Under the pieces are notes generated by a model. That model was not told where the DNA came from. It ran no database searches and saw only the letters and a list, made by a program, of their open reading frames with translations. A stretch of 64,000 nucleotides of DNA from Thalassotalea sp. PS06 (GTDB lineage Bacteria > Pseudomonadota > Gammaproteobacteria > Enterobacterales > Alteromonadaceae), in contig NZ_CP041638.1 of NCBI RefSeq assembly GCF_007197775.1, positions 2,232,001 through 2,296,000 of the forward strand, written 5' to 3'. Positions 18,484-29,155 of this stretch are shown here, piece by piece. The number at the start of each line of letters is the position of its first letter. Positions within the stretch are counted from its first letter, which is position 1. Position numbers and translations under genes: made by a program.

Positions 18484-18730
18484 TTAGGATTTTAGAAGCG
18501 GATTTTGAATATCTGACATTTAGCTTTCCGATATAAATGTTTACACCAAAATGAACATGTATTGGCGCATTTCATGGTGACTCGCTAGCTATTCACGTAC
18601 AATTTAATCCTTTAATTTCACATTGCGGTTTCAATTAACATTTGCATTATTGGCGATTTTTAAGTTTTTACCCGCGTGTGTGTAGCGATTTACCGATAAT
18701 GAACAAATAACGATTAATTTAAGGTTCACC
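18484..18730. other. 247-bp divergent intergenic region
   Basis: AT-rich sequence between the cyclase remnant (minus) and the secreted protein gene (plus). No recognisable operator or RNA was found. The run aattaaggttcacc just before 18731 may contain a weak ribosome-binding site for the plus-strand gene. Confidence 0.3.
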
Positions 18731-19429
18731 ATGTTCAATACCCAATATGCCTTGTCCGGATTAATGGCAATTCTTCTAACCAGCGCTTCAATGCTCCAAC
18801 CTGCCTCTGCAAATGCAGACGCTCACCAACAGCATAACCTGATGGGTATTCACGGCATGGTGTTACTTATCGATAGTGAACAGAACCTTTACGCCAATCA
18901 TCTGCCTTTGTACCGTGCACCTCACAACCACCAAATTGTCTATTCAATCGGCTTACCCGAAGAAATTAAACAGAATGTGACTTCGATGTTGGCTACTAAA
19001 CAGATGGTAACTGTTGTACCCGAGCCTTTTGATTTAACGCGAATGATTGATGGTGAAGCATTTGCGGTTAAAGCCGATATTTATCAGGGGCACTTTGAGC
19101 GCGATGGTAAAAAGTTGCTATCGACAACCTTAACGTTAGACAAGCAGGTGTTAAATCACCCCGTGGGTGCCAATCGTTCGGAATCTGGCATGACTGTTAA
19201 TATAACCCCGATTAATAGTAAAGAGAGTTTGTACGTTCATAAAATTGACCGACAACCTGGTTTTGATGCTTTGGGCGTGTTGGTGAATAAGAATTTAACC
19301 AATAGTTCCGGTGCAAGCTCGCTTGAGTGCACAGCGCCCAAAGATCTTGAACATCAAACCATTGAATTAGCCCTGAAAGATTGTGGTCTCAGCGCACCCG
19401 TTTATCTGGAAACGAAAGACTTTCAGTAG
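18731..19429 (+). CDS. Hypothetical secreted protein of 232 residues
   Basis: The first ~28 residues form a signal peptide (hydrophobic ALSGLMAILLTSASML, then Ala-rich ASANA). The mature part has HGMVLLIDSEQNLYANHLPLYRAPHNHQIVYSI, a His-rich opening, followed by beta-rich sequence and two cysteines near the C-terminus (LECTAP and LKDCGLS) that could form a disulphide. I do not recognise a domain with a known function. The last codons and the TAG stop resemble the degenerate edge of the downstream 97-bp repeat array, so the present C-terminus may have been shaped by repeat insertion. Confidence 0.65.
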   Translation: MFNTQYALSGLMAILLTSASMLQPASANADAHQQHNLMGIHGMVLLIDSEQNLYANHLPLYRAPHNHQIVYSIGLPEEIKQNVTSMLATKQMVTVVPEPFDLTRMIDGEAFAVKADIYQGHFERDGKKLLSTTLTLDKQVLNHPVGANRSESGMTVNITPINSKESLYVHKIDRQPGFDALGVLVNKNLTNSSGASSLECTAPKDLEHQTIELALKDCGLSAPVYLETKDFQ

Positions 19430-19448
19430 GGAAATGAACCGCATCTTT

Positions 19449-19959
19449 GATTTCCTGTCGAAGCAGGAAATGACGTTAGTTGGCTGATGACTATTCAATA
19501 GCTCGTCATCTCCATGTAAATGGAGATCTAAAAGCACATTGCTGTGATTTCCTGTCGTAGCAGGAAATGACGTTGGATAGGTTTTCACGTTTCAATAACC
19601 CGTCATCTCCATGAAAATGGAGATCTAAGAACGCATGGCTGTGATTTCCTGTCGTAGCAGGAAATGACGTTAGTTGATTGATGACTATTCAATTGCTCGT
19701 CATCTCCGTGTAAATGGAGATCTAAGAGCACATTGCTGTGATTTCCTGTCGAAGCAGGAAATGACGTTAGTTGGCTGATGACTATTCAATAGCTCGTCAT
19801 CTCCATGTAAATGGAGATCTAAAAGCACATTGCTGTGATTTCCTGTCGTAGCAGGAAATGACGTTGGATAGGTTTTCACGTTTCAATAACCCGTCATCTC
19901 CATGAAAATGGAGATCTAAGAACGCACGGCTTTGATTTCCTGTCGGAGCAGGAAATGAC
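19449..19959. repeat. 97-bp tandem array of paired REP-like hairpins (BIME-like)
   Basis: Hairpin A (atttcctg-tcgwag-caggaaat) starts at 19449, 19546, 19643, 19740, 19837 and 19934, a constant spacing of 97 bp. Between successive A copies sits hairpin B (ctccat-gtaa-atggag). The reverse complement of A begins cgtcatttcctg, and B begins cgtcatctcc, so each unit is a pair of inverted REP-like palindromes with a shared cgtcat head. Units 1 and 4 are identical and units 2 and 5 nearly so, giving a 291-bp super-period. It lies between the convergent ends of the secreted protein gene and the S9 peptidase gene. Confidence 0.9.
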
Positions 19960-20011
19960 TGCAAGGATATCTGGTGCTCGGCTTTTTCTTCCACCTTCCA
20001 CCTTCCACCAT

Positions 20012-20040
20012 AAAAAAGGGGAACACTGAGCTCCCCTTTA
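20012..20040 (-). terminator. Rho-independent terminator of the S9 peptidase gene
   Basis: Read on the minus strand, aaagggga and tcccctttt form the stem around gctcagtgt, followed by a T run. It starts 5 bp after the peptidase stop codon. Confidence 0.85.
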
Positions 20041-20044
20041 ATCA

Positions 20045-22138
20045 TTACTCCGCGTTTTGCCCTTTCAAGTACTTTTCCATCCAGGCAAACACTTCACGAT
20101 ACCATTCCTTCAGGTTATCTGGTTTGCGGATATGGTGATCTTCGTCCGGGAACATCACCAGACGCGAGTCGATACCTTTGCGCTGTAACGTGGTAAACGC
20201 ACCAAGGCTTTGTGCATAAGGCACACGGTAATCCAGCTCGCCCTGAATCACCAGCATTGGCATTTTCCAGTTATCAACAAATCGGGACGGGTCAAACTTA
20301 TCGTAGTTCTCTGCGAACTCGTAGTAAGGGCCCGAAAAATCATGCTCTGGGAACCACAGCTCTTCGGTTGAATAATAAAAACTCTTCATATCGAAAAGAC
20401 CAGCGTGGTTAACAATACAGTTAAAACCATCTGACCATTTGCCCATAAACCAGTTCATCATGTAACCACCGTAAGAGGCACCCAGGGCACAGGCATTGTC
20501 GCCGTCCAGCCAGGTTTCCTTCTCGGTGATATAAGCAAAACCTTTTTGCAAGTCTTCTAACGGTTTACCACCCCAGTCGCCGCTGATGGAATCGGTAAAT
20601 TTCTGTCCGTAGCCAGTTGAACCGTGGAAGTCGATCATTACCACACCGTAGCCTTGCGCCGCCCAAAGTTGCGCATTCCAGCGGTAATGGAACATGTTAC
20701 CAAAGCTACCTTGTGGGCCGCCGTGTACTAAAAATGCGATTGGGTATTTCTTACCTTCTTCAAAGTTAGCCGGCTTTAACCAGTAGCCATACACTTTTTC
20801 GTCATTCCAGCCAGGAAAACTAAACTGTTTGAACTCGCCCATTTGCAACTTAGCCATGGTGTCTTTGTTGATATCCGTTAGCTGTTTAAAGCCATAACCG
20901 TCTTTATTGATGGTGTAGATATCCGCAGGCGTGTCTAAGGTATGGCGAGTAAAGTAAATGGCTTTACCAGCGCTGGTTACATCTCCAGCATAACCATTTT
21001 GATAAACCGGAGTGACTTCGCCAAATTGCAGGCTGATAGAGAAAATGCTTTTTTGGCCAACATCCTGAGCCAATGCGATAACCGAGCGGTTATCGTCACT
21101 GAAATGGAAATCGCTGATTGAACGATCCCATAATGGCGCCACGTCCTGGACTTTGCTGGAGCGCAAGTCTTTCACTTTCAGACTAAATTTATCCGACTCA
21201 TAAACTTCGGTTTTCATCGCCTTCCAGGCTAAGTAACGACCATCGCTGGAATAATGCGGCAATGCATCCCAGGCCTTATTATCTTCGGTGATATTGGTCA
21301 TGGCGTTAGTCGCCAAATCTACTTCAAAGATATCCCAGTTAGTCGTCCAGGCATGATCACGATCTGGAGATTTCGCAGAAAAAGCCAGCTTAGTGCCATC
21401 CGGATGAAAACTCACCTGGGACATGCCAGCGATATCGGCATTCCACTCAGGCATCAAATCCGTCGCGTCAGTTAACTTTCCTGTTTCCGGTAACGTCGCT
21501 ACAAAAAGATGGGTATTAAAGGTATCAAGCCAGTGATCCCAATGACGAACCATTAACTGATCATAGGCTCGGGTATTGTGCTTTTGCGCCGCTAATTGTT
21601 GCTTTGCCTCAACGGAACATTGCAGGGTTTCACATCCGGGTTTTACATCAAATGCCAGTGCCATGGTTTTGCCATCGGCGGCCATTTTGTAGCCACCAAC
21701 ATCCATTGGAAAATCCGTTAATTGCTTCGCTTCTCCGCCACCTAAAGACAGAAACCATACCTGGGATGAACCAGAGCGGGAGGAAAGGAAATAGATACCT
21801 TTGCTGTCGCTGGCCCATTGCACTGTATGTTCAGAAGCTTTATTCGAGGTTAGCTGACTTACCTTCTCAGTAGATAAATCTCGCAGATATAAATGATTGG
21901 CGCCTTTTTCCTGGCCATTTTTTATGCCGTATACCAAAGCGCCGCCATCTGGAGATACTTTCACATCATATAGCTGGCGAAAGTTATTCAGGTGCTCAAC
22001 CGTTAGCGTTTCCGATTGCGAGGCAACATTGCCCGTATTTGCATCAGAATTCGCTTGTGCCTGTTCAGCAAGTGCCGGTACCGTAGCAAATGCAACGCTG
22101 GCAATGGTACCTAAAGTTATTTTTGAAAATGAATTCAT
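20045..22138 (-). CDS. S9 family prolyl oligopeptidase/acylaminoacyl-type peptidase, exported
   Basis: 697 residues. A signal peptide (hydrophobic TIASVAFATVPALA) directs export. Residues about 50-400 form a PD40/WD40-like beta-propeller (repeats such as WASDSKGIYFLSSRSG and FHPDGTKLAFSAKSPD). The C-terminal alpha/beta hydrolase domain carries the catalytic serine in GASYGGYMMN near residue 553, the aspartate in QGELDYRVPY near 634 and the histidine in DEDHHI near 667. It should cleave short peptides in the periplasm, feeding peptide use. The gene stands alone with its own terminator. DPP5-like and acylaminoacyl-peptidase-like activities cannot be separated from sequence alone. Confidence 0.92.
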   Translation of the reverse strand: MNSFSKITLGTIASVAFATVPALAEQAQANSDANTGNVASQSETLTVEHLNNFRQLYDVKVSPDGGALVYGIKNGQEKGANHLYLRDLSTEKVSQLTSNKASEHTVQWASDSKGIYFLSSRSGSSQVWFLSLGGGEAKQLTDFPMDVGGYKMAADGKTMALAFDVKPGCETLQCSVEAKQQLAAQKHNTRAYDQLMVRHWDHWLDTFNTHLFVATLPETGKLTDATDLMPEWNADIAGMSQVSFHPDGTKLAFSAKSPDRDHAWTTNWDIFEVDLATNAMTNITEDNKAWDALPHYSSDGRYLAWKAMKTEVYESDKFSLKVKDLRSSKVQDVAPLWDRSISDFHFSDDNRSVIALAQDVGQKSIFSISLQFGEVTPVYQNGYAGDVTSAGKAIYFTRHTLDTPADIYTINKDGYGFKQLTDINKDTMAKLQMGEFKQFSFPGWNDEKVYGYWLKPANFEEGKKYPIAFLVHGGPQGSFGNMFHYRWNAQLWAAQGYGVVMIDFHGSTGYGQKFTDSISGDWGGKPLEDLQKGFAYITEKETWLDGDNACALGASYGGYMMNWFMGKWSDGFNCIVNHAGLFDMKSFYYSTEELWFPEHDFSGPYYEFAENYDKFDPSRFVDNWKMPMLVIQGELDYRVPYAQSLGAFTTLQRKGIDSRLVMFPDEDHHIRKPDNLKEWYREVFAWMEKYLKGQNAE

Positions 22139-22215
22139 TTATTGATTCCTGCTTTTTCACAGTTTGTTATAACCGGAGTATTCAACCATAAAACCGCGTA
22201 AAAATAAAAGCGCTT

Positions 22216-22254
22216 AAAAATAAAACGCTCCGAGATTTAACATCAAGGAGCGCT
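22216..22254 (-). terminator. Rho-independent terminator of the fumarase gene
   Basis: On the minus strand, cgctcc (complement of 22247-22252) pairs with ggagcg (complement of 22226-22231), followed by ttttattttt. It lies about 40 bp after the fumarase stop. Confidence 0.7.
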
Positions 22255-22294
22255 TAAAAAACACAGTAATTGAAAGCTTATAATAGCAGCGAAA

Positions 22295-23824
22295 TTAAGC
22301 TTTGAGCTTTTCGTCCAACTCTTCAATTTTCGCCTGCCAGATTGCAGGACCGGTCACGTGAGCAGATTCACCAGAGCTATCTACCGCTACGGTTACTGGC
22401 ATATCTTCCACTTCAAATTCGTAAATGGCTTCCATACCCAGCTCTTCAAAGGCTACTACGCGAGATTTCTTGATTGCTTTCGATACCAAGTAAGCTGCAC
22501 CACCAACTGCCATCAGGTAAACCGACTTGTGGTTTTTGATGCTCTCTACGGTTGCAGGACCGCGCTCGGCTTTACCGATAGTCCCTAGCAAACCAGTATC
22601 AGCTAGCATCATCTCAGTAAATTTATCCATACGGGTTGCTGTAGTCGGGCCCGCAGGACCTACTACTTCATCACCTACCGCATCTACAGGACCCACGTAG
22701 TAGATAAACTTATTGGTAAAATCAACGCCTTCAGGAAGACCTTCGCCAGATTCCAACAGCTGCTGAATGCGTTTGTGAGCAGCGTCACGACCGGTAAGGA
22801 TTTTACCGGATAACAATACGGTTTCACCGGTTTTCCACTCGGCAATATCGGTTTTAGTCAGGTTATCCACATTTACACGACGAACGTTATCACCAACTTC
22901 CCAGGTAACTTGCGGCCATTCTTCAAGCTTAGGAGGCGTAAGTACGGCAGGACCAGAACCATCCAAATGGAAATGTACGTGACGAGTCGCCGCACAGTTA
23001 GGGATCATAACCACAGGCTTAGATGCAGCATGGGTTGGTACCGATTTGATTTTTACGTCAACCACAGTAGTTAAGCCGCCCAGACCCTGAGCACCAATAC
23101 CTAGTTTATTGGCACGCTCATAAATCTCTAAACGTAATTCTTCTTCGGCATTTTGTGGACCGCGATCAATCAATTCCTGAATATCTACCGGATCCATTAA
23201 ACTTTCTTTCGCAAGAACACCGGCTTTTTCGGCGGTACCACCAATACCTATACCTAGCATGCCCGGTGGACACCAGCCCGCGCCCATAGTTGGCAAGGTT
23301 TTCACAACCCAGTCAGCGATTGAATCACTTGGATTTAACATCACCATTTTGGTTTTGTTTTCACTGCCGCCGCCTTTTGCGGCAATCATAACTTCAACCT
23401 GGGAGCCCGCTACCAAATCAATATGAACAACCGCTGGGGTGTTGTCTTTGGTGTTTTTACGAGCACCAGCAGGGTCAGCGACAATCGATGCACGTAATGG
23501 GTTATCCGGGTTATTATAGGCACGACGAGTACCCTCATCTACCATTTGCTGAACCGTAAGGTTGGTATTATCCCACTTTACATCCATACCCACTTTTACA
23601 AAGCAGGTAACAATACCGGTATCCTGACAGATTGGACGATGGCCTTCTGCTGACATACGGGAATTGATAAGAATTTGCGCGATGGCGTCTTTCGCCGCCT
23701 GGCTTTGTTCTTTGTGATAGGCAGTTTCAAGTGCCTGGATGAAATCTAACGGGTGGTAGAAAGAGATATATTGTAAAGCATCTTCAATGCTATCAATAAA
23801 ATCCTGTTGCTTAATGATAGTCAT
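22295..23824 (-). CDS. fumA: Class I (iron-sulfur) fumarate hydratase
   Basis: 509 residues from the ATG at 23824, chosen because AGAAG lies just upstream and MTIIKQQDF aligns with the family start; an upstream in-frame ATG at 23866 would add 14 residues. It interconverts fumarate and malate in the TCA cycle with an oxygen-sensitive [4Fe-4S] cluster. Cluster-type cysteines are seen in ICQDTG (near residue 66), GWCPPG (near 190) and PNCAATRH (near 280). The N-terminal alpha domain and C-terminal beta domain (VGPAGPTTATRM) are fused, as in E. coli FumA/FumB. It is transcribed away from pabB. Whether it is orthologous to FumA or FumB cannot be told. Confidence 0.94.
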   Translation of the reverse strand: MTIIKQQDFIDSIEDALQYISFYHPLDFIQALETAYHKEQSQAAKDAIAQILINSRMSAEGHRPICQDTGIVTCFVKVGMDVKWDNTNLTVQQMVDEGTRRAYNNPDNPLRASIVADPAGARKNTKDNTPAVVHIDLVAGSQVEVMIAAKGGGSENKTKMVMLNPSDSIADWVVKTLPTMGAGWCPPGMLGIGIGGTAEKAGVLAKESLMDPVDIQELIDRGPQNAEEELRLEIYERANKLGIGAQGLGGLTTVVDVKIKSVPTHAASKPVVMIPNCAATRHVHFHLDGSGPAVLTPPKLEEWPQVTWEVGDNVRRVNVDNLTKTDIAEWKTGETVLLSGKILTGRDAAHKRIQQLLESGEGLPEGVDFTNKFIYYVGPVDAVGDEVVGPAGPTTATRMDKFTEMMLADTGLLGTIGKAERGPATVESIKNHKSVYLMAVGGAAYLVSKAIKKSRVVAFEELGMEAIYEFEVEDMPVTVAVDSSGESAHVTGPAIWQAKIEELDEKLKA

Positions 23825-24135
23825 AATCTTCTCGTCGTTTCTCACTTTCATTGAACTAAGGTTCAATCAACTCCACTGAAAAACCAGTGCATTTGATATT
23901 AAGATTAGCCAATGATTTCTCTGAGTTATATTGAATTTTTTAAGATTGCCCGTATGATACATCGCCAAATCATTATGAGCCAGACAAACTACAGAAAATT
24001 ACCTAGTACCTTCGACTCACTTTCAAGCGGCGACACAAATTCTGAACAGAATTACTCGTTAGCCGTTGGAGTTTGATAGACTTAGTAAAAATTTGTCCTC
24101 GTTAGCACCATATTTCACGATCTGACTGAGCCCGG
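23825..24135. other. 311-bp divergent regulatory region between fumarase and pabB genes
   Basis: No gene and no RNA recognised. Both flanking genes are transcribed outward, so promoters for both must lie here. I could not identify an operator with confidence. Confidence 0.4.
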
Positions 24136-25509
24136 ATGTCGATATTTACCAAAACATTAACTGACAAAAGCCAGCTGGCAATCGAAACGTTATTTGCCAG
24201 ATTGCAACACCTGCCCTATGCAATTTGGCTGGATTCTAATTCAACAAACCATGTCGACAGTCGCTTCGATATTGTTGCCATCGAACCGGTGATCACTTTA
24301 GAGACGTCACAAGGTAAAACCAAAGTTCACGACAAAATCACAGAACACGTTCAATATTCGGTTGCCGATCCACTAACACTCGTTGACCACTATTTGAAAA
24401 GCCATTGTGAGAGCGTTGTAAACGAGTCAGAACTTCCATTCTCTGGCGGTGTGCTTGGCTATTTCAGTTACGATTTAGGACGCTACTTTGAGCGTCTGCC
24501 AGCGACAAGTAAACGTGACATCGATTTACCGGATATGGCAGTTGGCATTTATCGCCATGCGCTTATCTTTGATCGGGCGTTGAAAACTTACACTCTGGTC
24601 AGTCAGGACGATAATCTTGCGGAACTAGAATCGCAATACTTCCCAGATTTGCCAGCAGTCGAACAACAAGACGGGTTTAAGCTAACCTCGAGCTGGCAGG
24701 CGAATATGAATGCACAGCAGTATCGGGATAAGTTTGCCAGGGTGCAGGAATACTTGCTAAGCGGCGATTGTTACCAGATAAATCTGACCCAGCGATTCGA
24801 GGCAGAATACAAAGGCAGCGAATATCAAGCCTACCTCGCCCTTCGCGAAAGCAACCTTGCGCCTTTTTCGGCGTTCATCCGATTGCCGCAAGGCTGCATA
24901 CTCAGTGTTTCGCCGGAGCGTTTTTTGCAACTTCAAGATAGCAAGGTGCAAACTAAGCCGATAAAAGGCACCAGGCCACGAGGCAAAACCACTGAAAGTG
25001 ATGAGAAACTCGCGAGTGAGTTAAAACACGCCAGTAAAGATCAGGCGGAAAACCTGATGATAGTCGATTTGCTTCGCAATGATATCAGTAAAAACTGCGT
25101 GCCCGGTTCGGTAAAAGTACCGAAGCTATTCGCCATTGAAAGCTTCCCAGCGGTGCATCATTTAGTGAGTACGGTAGTCGGTGAACTGGCTGAAGATAAC
25201 AGTGCTATGGATCTGCTACGTGGCTGTTTTCCCGGTGGTTCAATTACCGGTGCACCGAAAATTCGCGCCATGGAAATCATTGAAGAGCTTGAACCTAATC
25301 GGCGCAGTGTTTATTGTGGTTCTATCGGCTACGTTTCGGCGTGCGGAAAAATGGACACCAGCATTACCATTCGCACTCTGATAGCCAACGAACAAACTCT
25401 CTATTGCTGGGCAGGTGGCGGTGTCGTCGCAGATTCTCAAGTCGACAGTGAATATCAGGAAACGTTCGACAAAGTGAATAAAATACTGCCAGTGTTGGAG
25501 AAATTGTAA
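24136..25509 (+). CDS. pabB: Aminodeoxychorismate synthase component I
   Basis: 457 residues. It aminates chorismate to 4-amino-4-deoxychorismate for folate synthesis, using ammonia from PabA. The chorismate-binding domain has the PIKGTRPRG motif near residue 275, whose lysine is the PabB-specific nucleophile (anthranilate synthases differ here). It also has VDLLRNDISKNCVPGSV, FPAVHHLVSTVVGEL and CFPGGSITGAPKIRAMEIIEELE. Length fits E. coli PabB (453). The Nudix gene starts only a few bases after its stop, so they are probably cotranscribed. Confidence 0.95.
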   Translation: MSIFTKTLTDKSQLAIETLFARLQHLPYAIWLDSNSTNHVDSRFDIVAIEPVITLETSQGKTKVHDKITEHVQYSVADPLTLVDHYLKSHCESVVNESELPFSGGVLGYFSYDLGRYFERLPATSKRDIDLPDMAVGIYRHALIFDRALKTYTLVSQDDNLAELESQYFPDLPAVEQQDGFKLTSSWQANMNAQQYRDKFARVQEYLLSGDCYQINLTQRFEAEYKGSEYQAYLALRESNLAPFSAFIRLPQGCILSVSPERFLQLQDSKVQTKPIKGTRPRGKTTESDEKLASELKHASKDQAENLMIVDLLRNDISKNCVPGSVKVPKLFAIESFPAVHHLVSTVVGELAEDNSAMDLLRGCFPGGSITGAPKIRAMEIIEELEPNRRSVYCGSIGYVSACGKMDTSITIRTLIANEQTLYCWAGGGVVADSQVDSEYQETFDKVNKILPVLEKL

Positions 25510-25514
25510 AAGGA

Positions 25515-26099
25515 TTGGAAATCATTGACGTGAAGAAATCGGAATTTATTCAACGCTTTTCATTAGCTTCACTTGATTCCAGTTGTCAGGAGTTTCGATA
25601 CCCTGGCACATTGAAAAATGCCAGTGTCCTGATCCCGCTACAGGAAACTGAAGCCGGTCTTGAGGTAATTCTTACACGCCGTGCCGACCACCTATATCAC
25701 CATCCGGGCCAGGTAAGCTTTCCCGGGGGAAAGTGCGAAGAAAGCGATATCAGTGTTGTCGACACCGCTTTAAGAGAATCTCATGAAGAAATTGGCATTA
25801 TTCAGGACGATGTCGAGATCCTTGGCCAGTTGCGCCAGTATCACACCATTACCGGTTACCTGATTACCCCGATTATTGGTTTTATTCCACCCCATTACCC
25901 TTTCATCATTGATGACAATGAAGTTGCAGAAGTATTTTCAGTGCCTTTGTCTCACTTTCTTGACGAAAGTAATCACCTTCGAGTCAAAGTATCCCGCCGC
26001 GGGATGACCCACAAAATCTATTTTATGCCCTACATGACATATAATATCTGGGGAGCGACGGCTGCGATCATCAAAGATTTGGTAAAACACCTCAAATAA
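25515..26099 (+). CDS. nudL: Nudix hydrolase, CoA pyrophosphatase type (NudL/YeaB)
   Basis: Up to 194 residues. The Nudix box is complete: GGKCEESDISVVDTALRESHEEIG (G-x5-E-x7-REUXEEXG), preceded by HHPGQVSFPGG, the extended signature of CoA pyrophosphatases of the NudL/NUDT7 group, which split CoA and acyl-CoA to 4-phosphopantetheine and 3',5'-ADP. The start is unsure: the longest frame begins with TTG at 25515, directly abutting the aaaagga sequence, whereas GTG at 25530 gives 189 residues at a more workable distance. It follows pabB by 5 bp, as pabB-nudL do in E. coli. Confidence 0.9.
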   Translation: MEIIDVKKSEFIQRFSLASLDSSCQEFRYPGTLKNASVLIPLQETEAGLEVILTRRADHLYHHPGQVSFPGGKCEESDISVVDTALRESHEEIGIIQDDVEILGQLRQYHTITGYLITPIIGFIPPHYPFIIDDNEVAEVFSVPLSHFLDESNHLRVKVSRRGMTHKIYFMPYMTYNIWGATAAIIKDLVKHLK

Positions 26100-26209
26100 T
26101 TTTGTTCTGCCGAGCTCTAAAGTAGCTGGGTTTCTATCTATTTTTACGCTAGAATCCGAACATAATTCAAATAACATCCCTTACAACAAACAATAATTCA
26201 GGTTTATCT

Positions 26210-27586
26210 ATGATTAGTGTATTTGATATGTTTTCAATCGGTATTGGTCCTTCCAGTTCTCATACGGTCGGCCCAATGCGTGCAGCAAACCGATTTATCG
26301 ATGCCCTGCTTGAACAGGATCTATTTACTAAAGTTGAACGCGTCAAGGTTGAACTGTTTGGTTCTCTAGGCCAGACAGGTATTGGTCACGGCACCGGCAA
26401 AGCCGTGATCCTTGGCCTTCACGGGGAAGCGCCGGAAACGATTAATGTCAGCGTTATTGACCAGATTCTGGAAACTACGGTCAATACCGAAAAAGTGCAC
26501 CTTAACAACGAGCACTTTATCGATTTCCCAAAAAATGAATCCATTATTTATCATCGCAAGAAAACCCTGCCGGCTCATGCCAATGCGATGACCATTTATG
26601 CCTATGCTAATGACAAGGTGATCCTGGAAAAAACCTACTATTCCATCGGCGGTGGTTTTATCGTTGAAGATTGCGATTTTGAAAAGGAGAAAAATAAAGC
26701 CTTATCTCTACACCTGAACGTAGAGCGTCCTTATCGTTTTACCAGTGCCGATGAACTTCTTACACTGTGCCAGGAAACAGGCCTTAGTATCAGCTCGATT
26801 ATGATGGCGAATGAAAAATGCCTGAATGACGAGCGTTTTATCCGTGATGAACTACTGAAAATCTGGCAGGCAATGGCCGATTGTGTAGAGCGCGGAATGA
26901 GCACCGAGGGCATATTGCCCGGTGGTCTCAAGGTCGTGCGTCGCGCCCCGAGCCTGTTTCGCTCGTTATCGGTAGAAAAGAATGCCGATCCGCTGCAGGC
27001 AATGGACTGGGTAAACTTATTTGCCCTTGCGGTTAACGAAGAAAACGCCGCTGGCTCTCAGGTAGTCACCGCTCCTACCAATGGCGCTGCTGGTATCCTG
27101 CCGGCAGTGCTTTGCTATTACGATAAATTTGTAAAACCGTTATCCGAAGACGATTGTATTCGCTACTTACTTACCGCTGCAGCAATTGGAATTTTATATA
27201 AAACCAATGCCTCGATTTCCGGTGCGGAAGTTGGTTGTCAGGGTGAAGTTGGCGTTGCCTGCTCAATGGCGGCCGGTGCTTTGACAGAAATAATTGGCGG
27301 TAATCCGAGACAGGTAGAGAATGCCGCAGAAATCGGCATGGAGCACAATCTTGGCCTAACCTGTGATCCTGTTGGTGGCCTGGTTCAGGTGCCGTGTATC
27401 GAACGCAATGCCATGGGCGCGGTGAAAGCAATTAATGCTTCTCGTCTGGCAATGCGAGGCACTGGCAATCAAAAGGTTTCTCTGGACAAGGTAATCAAAA
27501 CCATGTGGGAAACGGGTAATGATATGAAGACCAAGTACAAAGAGACGTCTCGGGGTGGCTTAGCGGTTAACATAATCGAGTGTTAA
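26210..27586 (+). CDS. sdaA: L-serine ammonia-lyase (L-serine deaminase, iron-sulfur type)
   Basis: 458 residues. It converts L-serine to pyruvate and ammonia with an oxygen-labile [4Fe-4S] cluster. The N-terminal beta domain contains [12 protein letters not shown] and [10 protein letters not shown]. The alpha domain contains [13 protein letters not shown] and cluster cysteines in [14 protein letters not shown] (near residues 343-351) and LTCDPVGG (near 384). Length matches E. coli SdaA (454). The preceding 110 bp are non-coding. A copy of the MITE-like element begins 8 bp after its stop codon. Confidence 0.96.
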   Translation: MISVFDMFSIGIGPSSSHTVGPMRAANRFIDALLEQDLFTKVERVKVELFGSLGQTGIGHGTGKAVILGLHGEAPETINVSVIDQILETTVNTEKVHLNNEHFIDFPKNESIIYHRKKTLPAHANAMTIYAYANDKVILEKTYYSIGGGFIVEDCDFEKEKNKALSLHLNVERPYRFTSADELLTLCQETGLSISSIMMANEKCLNDERFIRDELLKIWQAMADCVERGMSTEGILPGGLKVVRRAPSLFRSLSVEKNADPLQAMDWVNLFALAVNEENAAGSQVVTAPTNGAAGILPAVLCYYDKFVKPLSEDDCIRYLLTAAAIGILYKTNASISGAEVGCQGEVGVACSMAAGALTEIIGGNPRQVENAAEIGMEHNLGLTCDPVGGLVQVPCIERNAMGAVKAINASRLAMRGTGNQKVSLDKVIKTMWETGNDMKTKYKETSRGGLAVNIIEC

Positions 27587-27593
27587 TCTAATA

Positions 27594-27866
27594 TACCAAT
27601 CACATTAAATTACTGCTCACTCAGTGAGAATTTAAAGGCTTTCAGGCAAGGCTTTGATTGCAGAGATTGATCGCTCTATTGTAAAAATAAGCCAAAATCA
27701 GGAATGCAGGATAAACGCCTTTAAAACTCACCCGTGGGGAGTTTATCAGAGGCCCATTTACGGCCCAATATTTCAGTAATATAGAATGACTATATCAATG
27801 AAATCTTTGTTGTAACTGAACCTTTGCCCTAACTCTGAGTTGTGCACAAACTCAGTGTGATTGGTA
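27594..27866 (+). mobile_element. MITE-like element copy 2 (273 bp), directly downstream of sdaA
   Basis: Same ends as the other copies (taccaatcacattaa at left, gtgtgattggta at right), about 10 bp longer in the middle and somewhat diverged. TAA occurs at right (27867-27869) and at left two bases away from the end (27589-27591), so the target duplication is imperfect. No coding capacity. Orientation as copy 1. Confidence 0.8.
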
Positions 27867-27975
27867 TAATCACTCGATTTTAAGGTGGGAAGTGGAAGGT
27901 GGAAGTAAGGGCGTTTTTAGCTAACCCAATTTCTGCCTTCTGCCGTCTGTAATCTGAATTCTGTGCACTCCAGTG

Positions 27976-28977
<1,002 letters not shown>

Positions 28978-29121
28978 TTATAACGAAAAGCATATATGAA
29001 TAGTGGTGCATATTCAACCCGGAAATCGAGCAAATAGGGTCCGACCATTGTTTATGGAAAACTAATCCTATGTTTTTGCAAAGTTTAATGCAGGTATAGA
29101 TACTGTGGCTAAATAAAGATG

Positions 29122-29150
29122 AAAAAAAACCGCCTGTCAGGCGGTTTTTT
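29122..29150 (-). terminator. Rho-independent terminator of topA
   Basis: aaccgcctg-tc-aggcggtt with A and T runs on both sides. It directly follows the topA stop and is symmetric, so it could act in both directions. Confidence 0.9.
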
Positions 29151-29155
29151 GTGAG

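Noticed and set aside
19449-19959. Regularly spaced repeats that look CRISPR-like
   Set aside because: The intervals between the repeats are themselves repeated and contain a second hairpin. No cas genes are present and the repeats are paired inverted palindromes.
23825-23866. Upstream ATG at 23866 as the fumarase start
   Set aside because: The 14 added residues are not family-like and the ATG at 23824 has a better ribosome-binding site.
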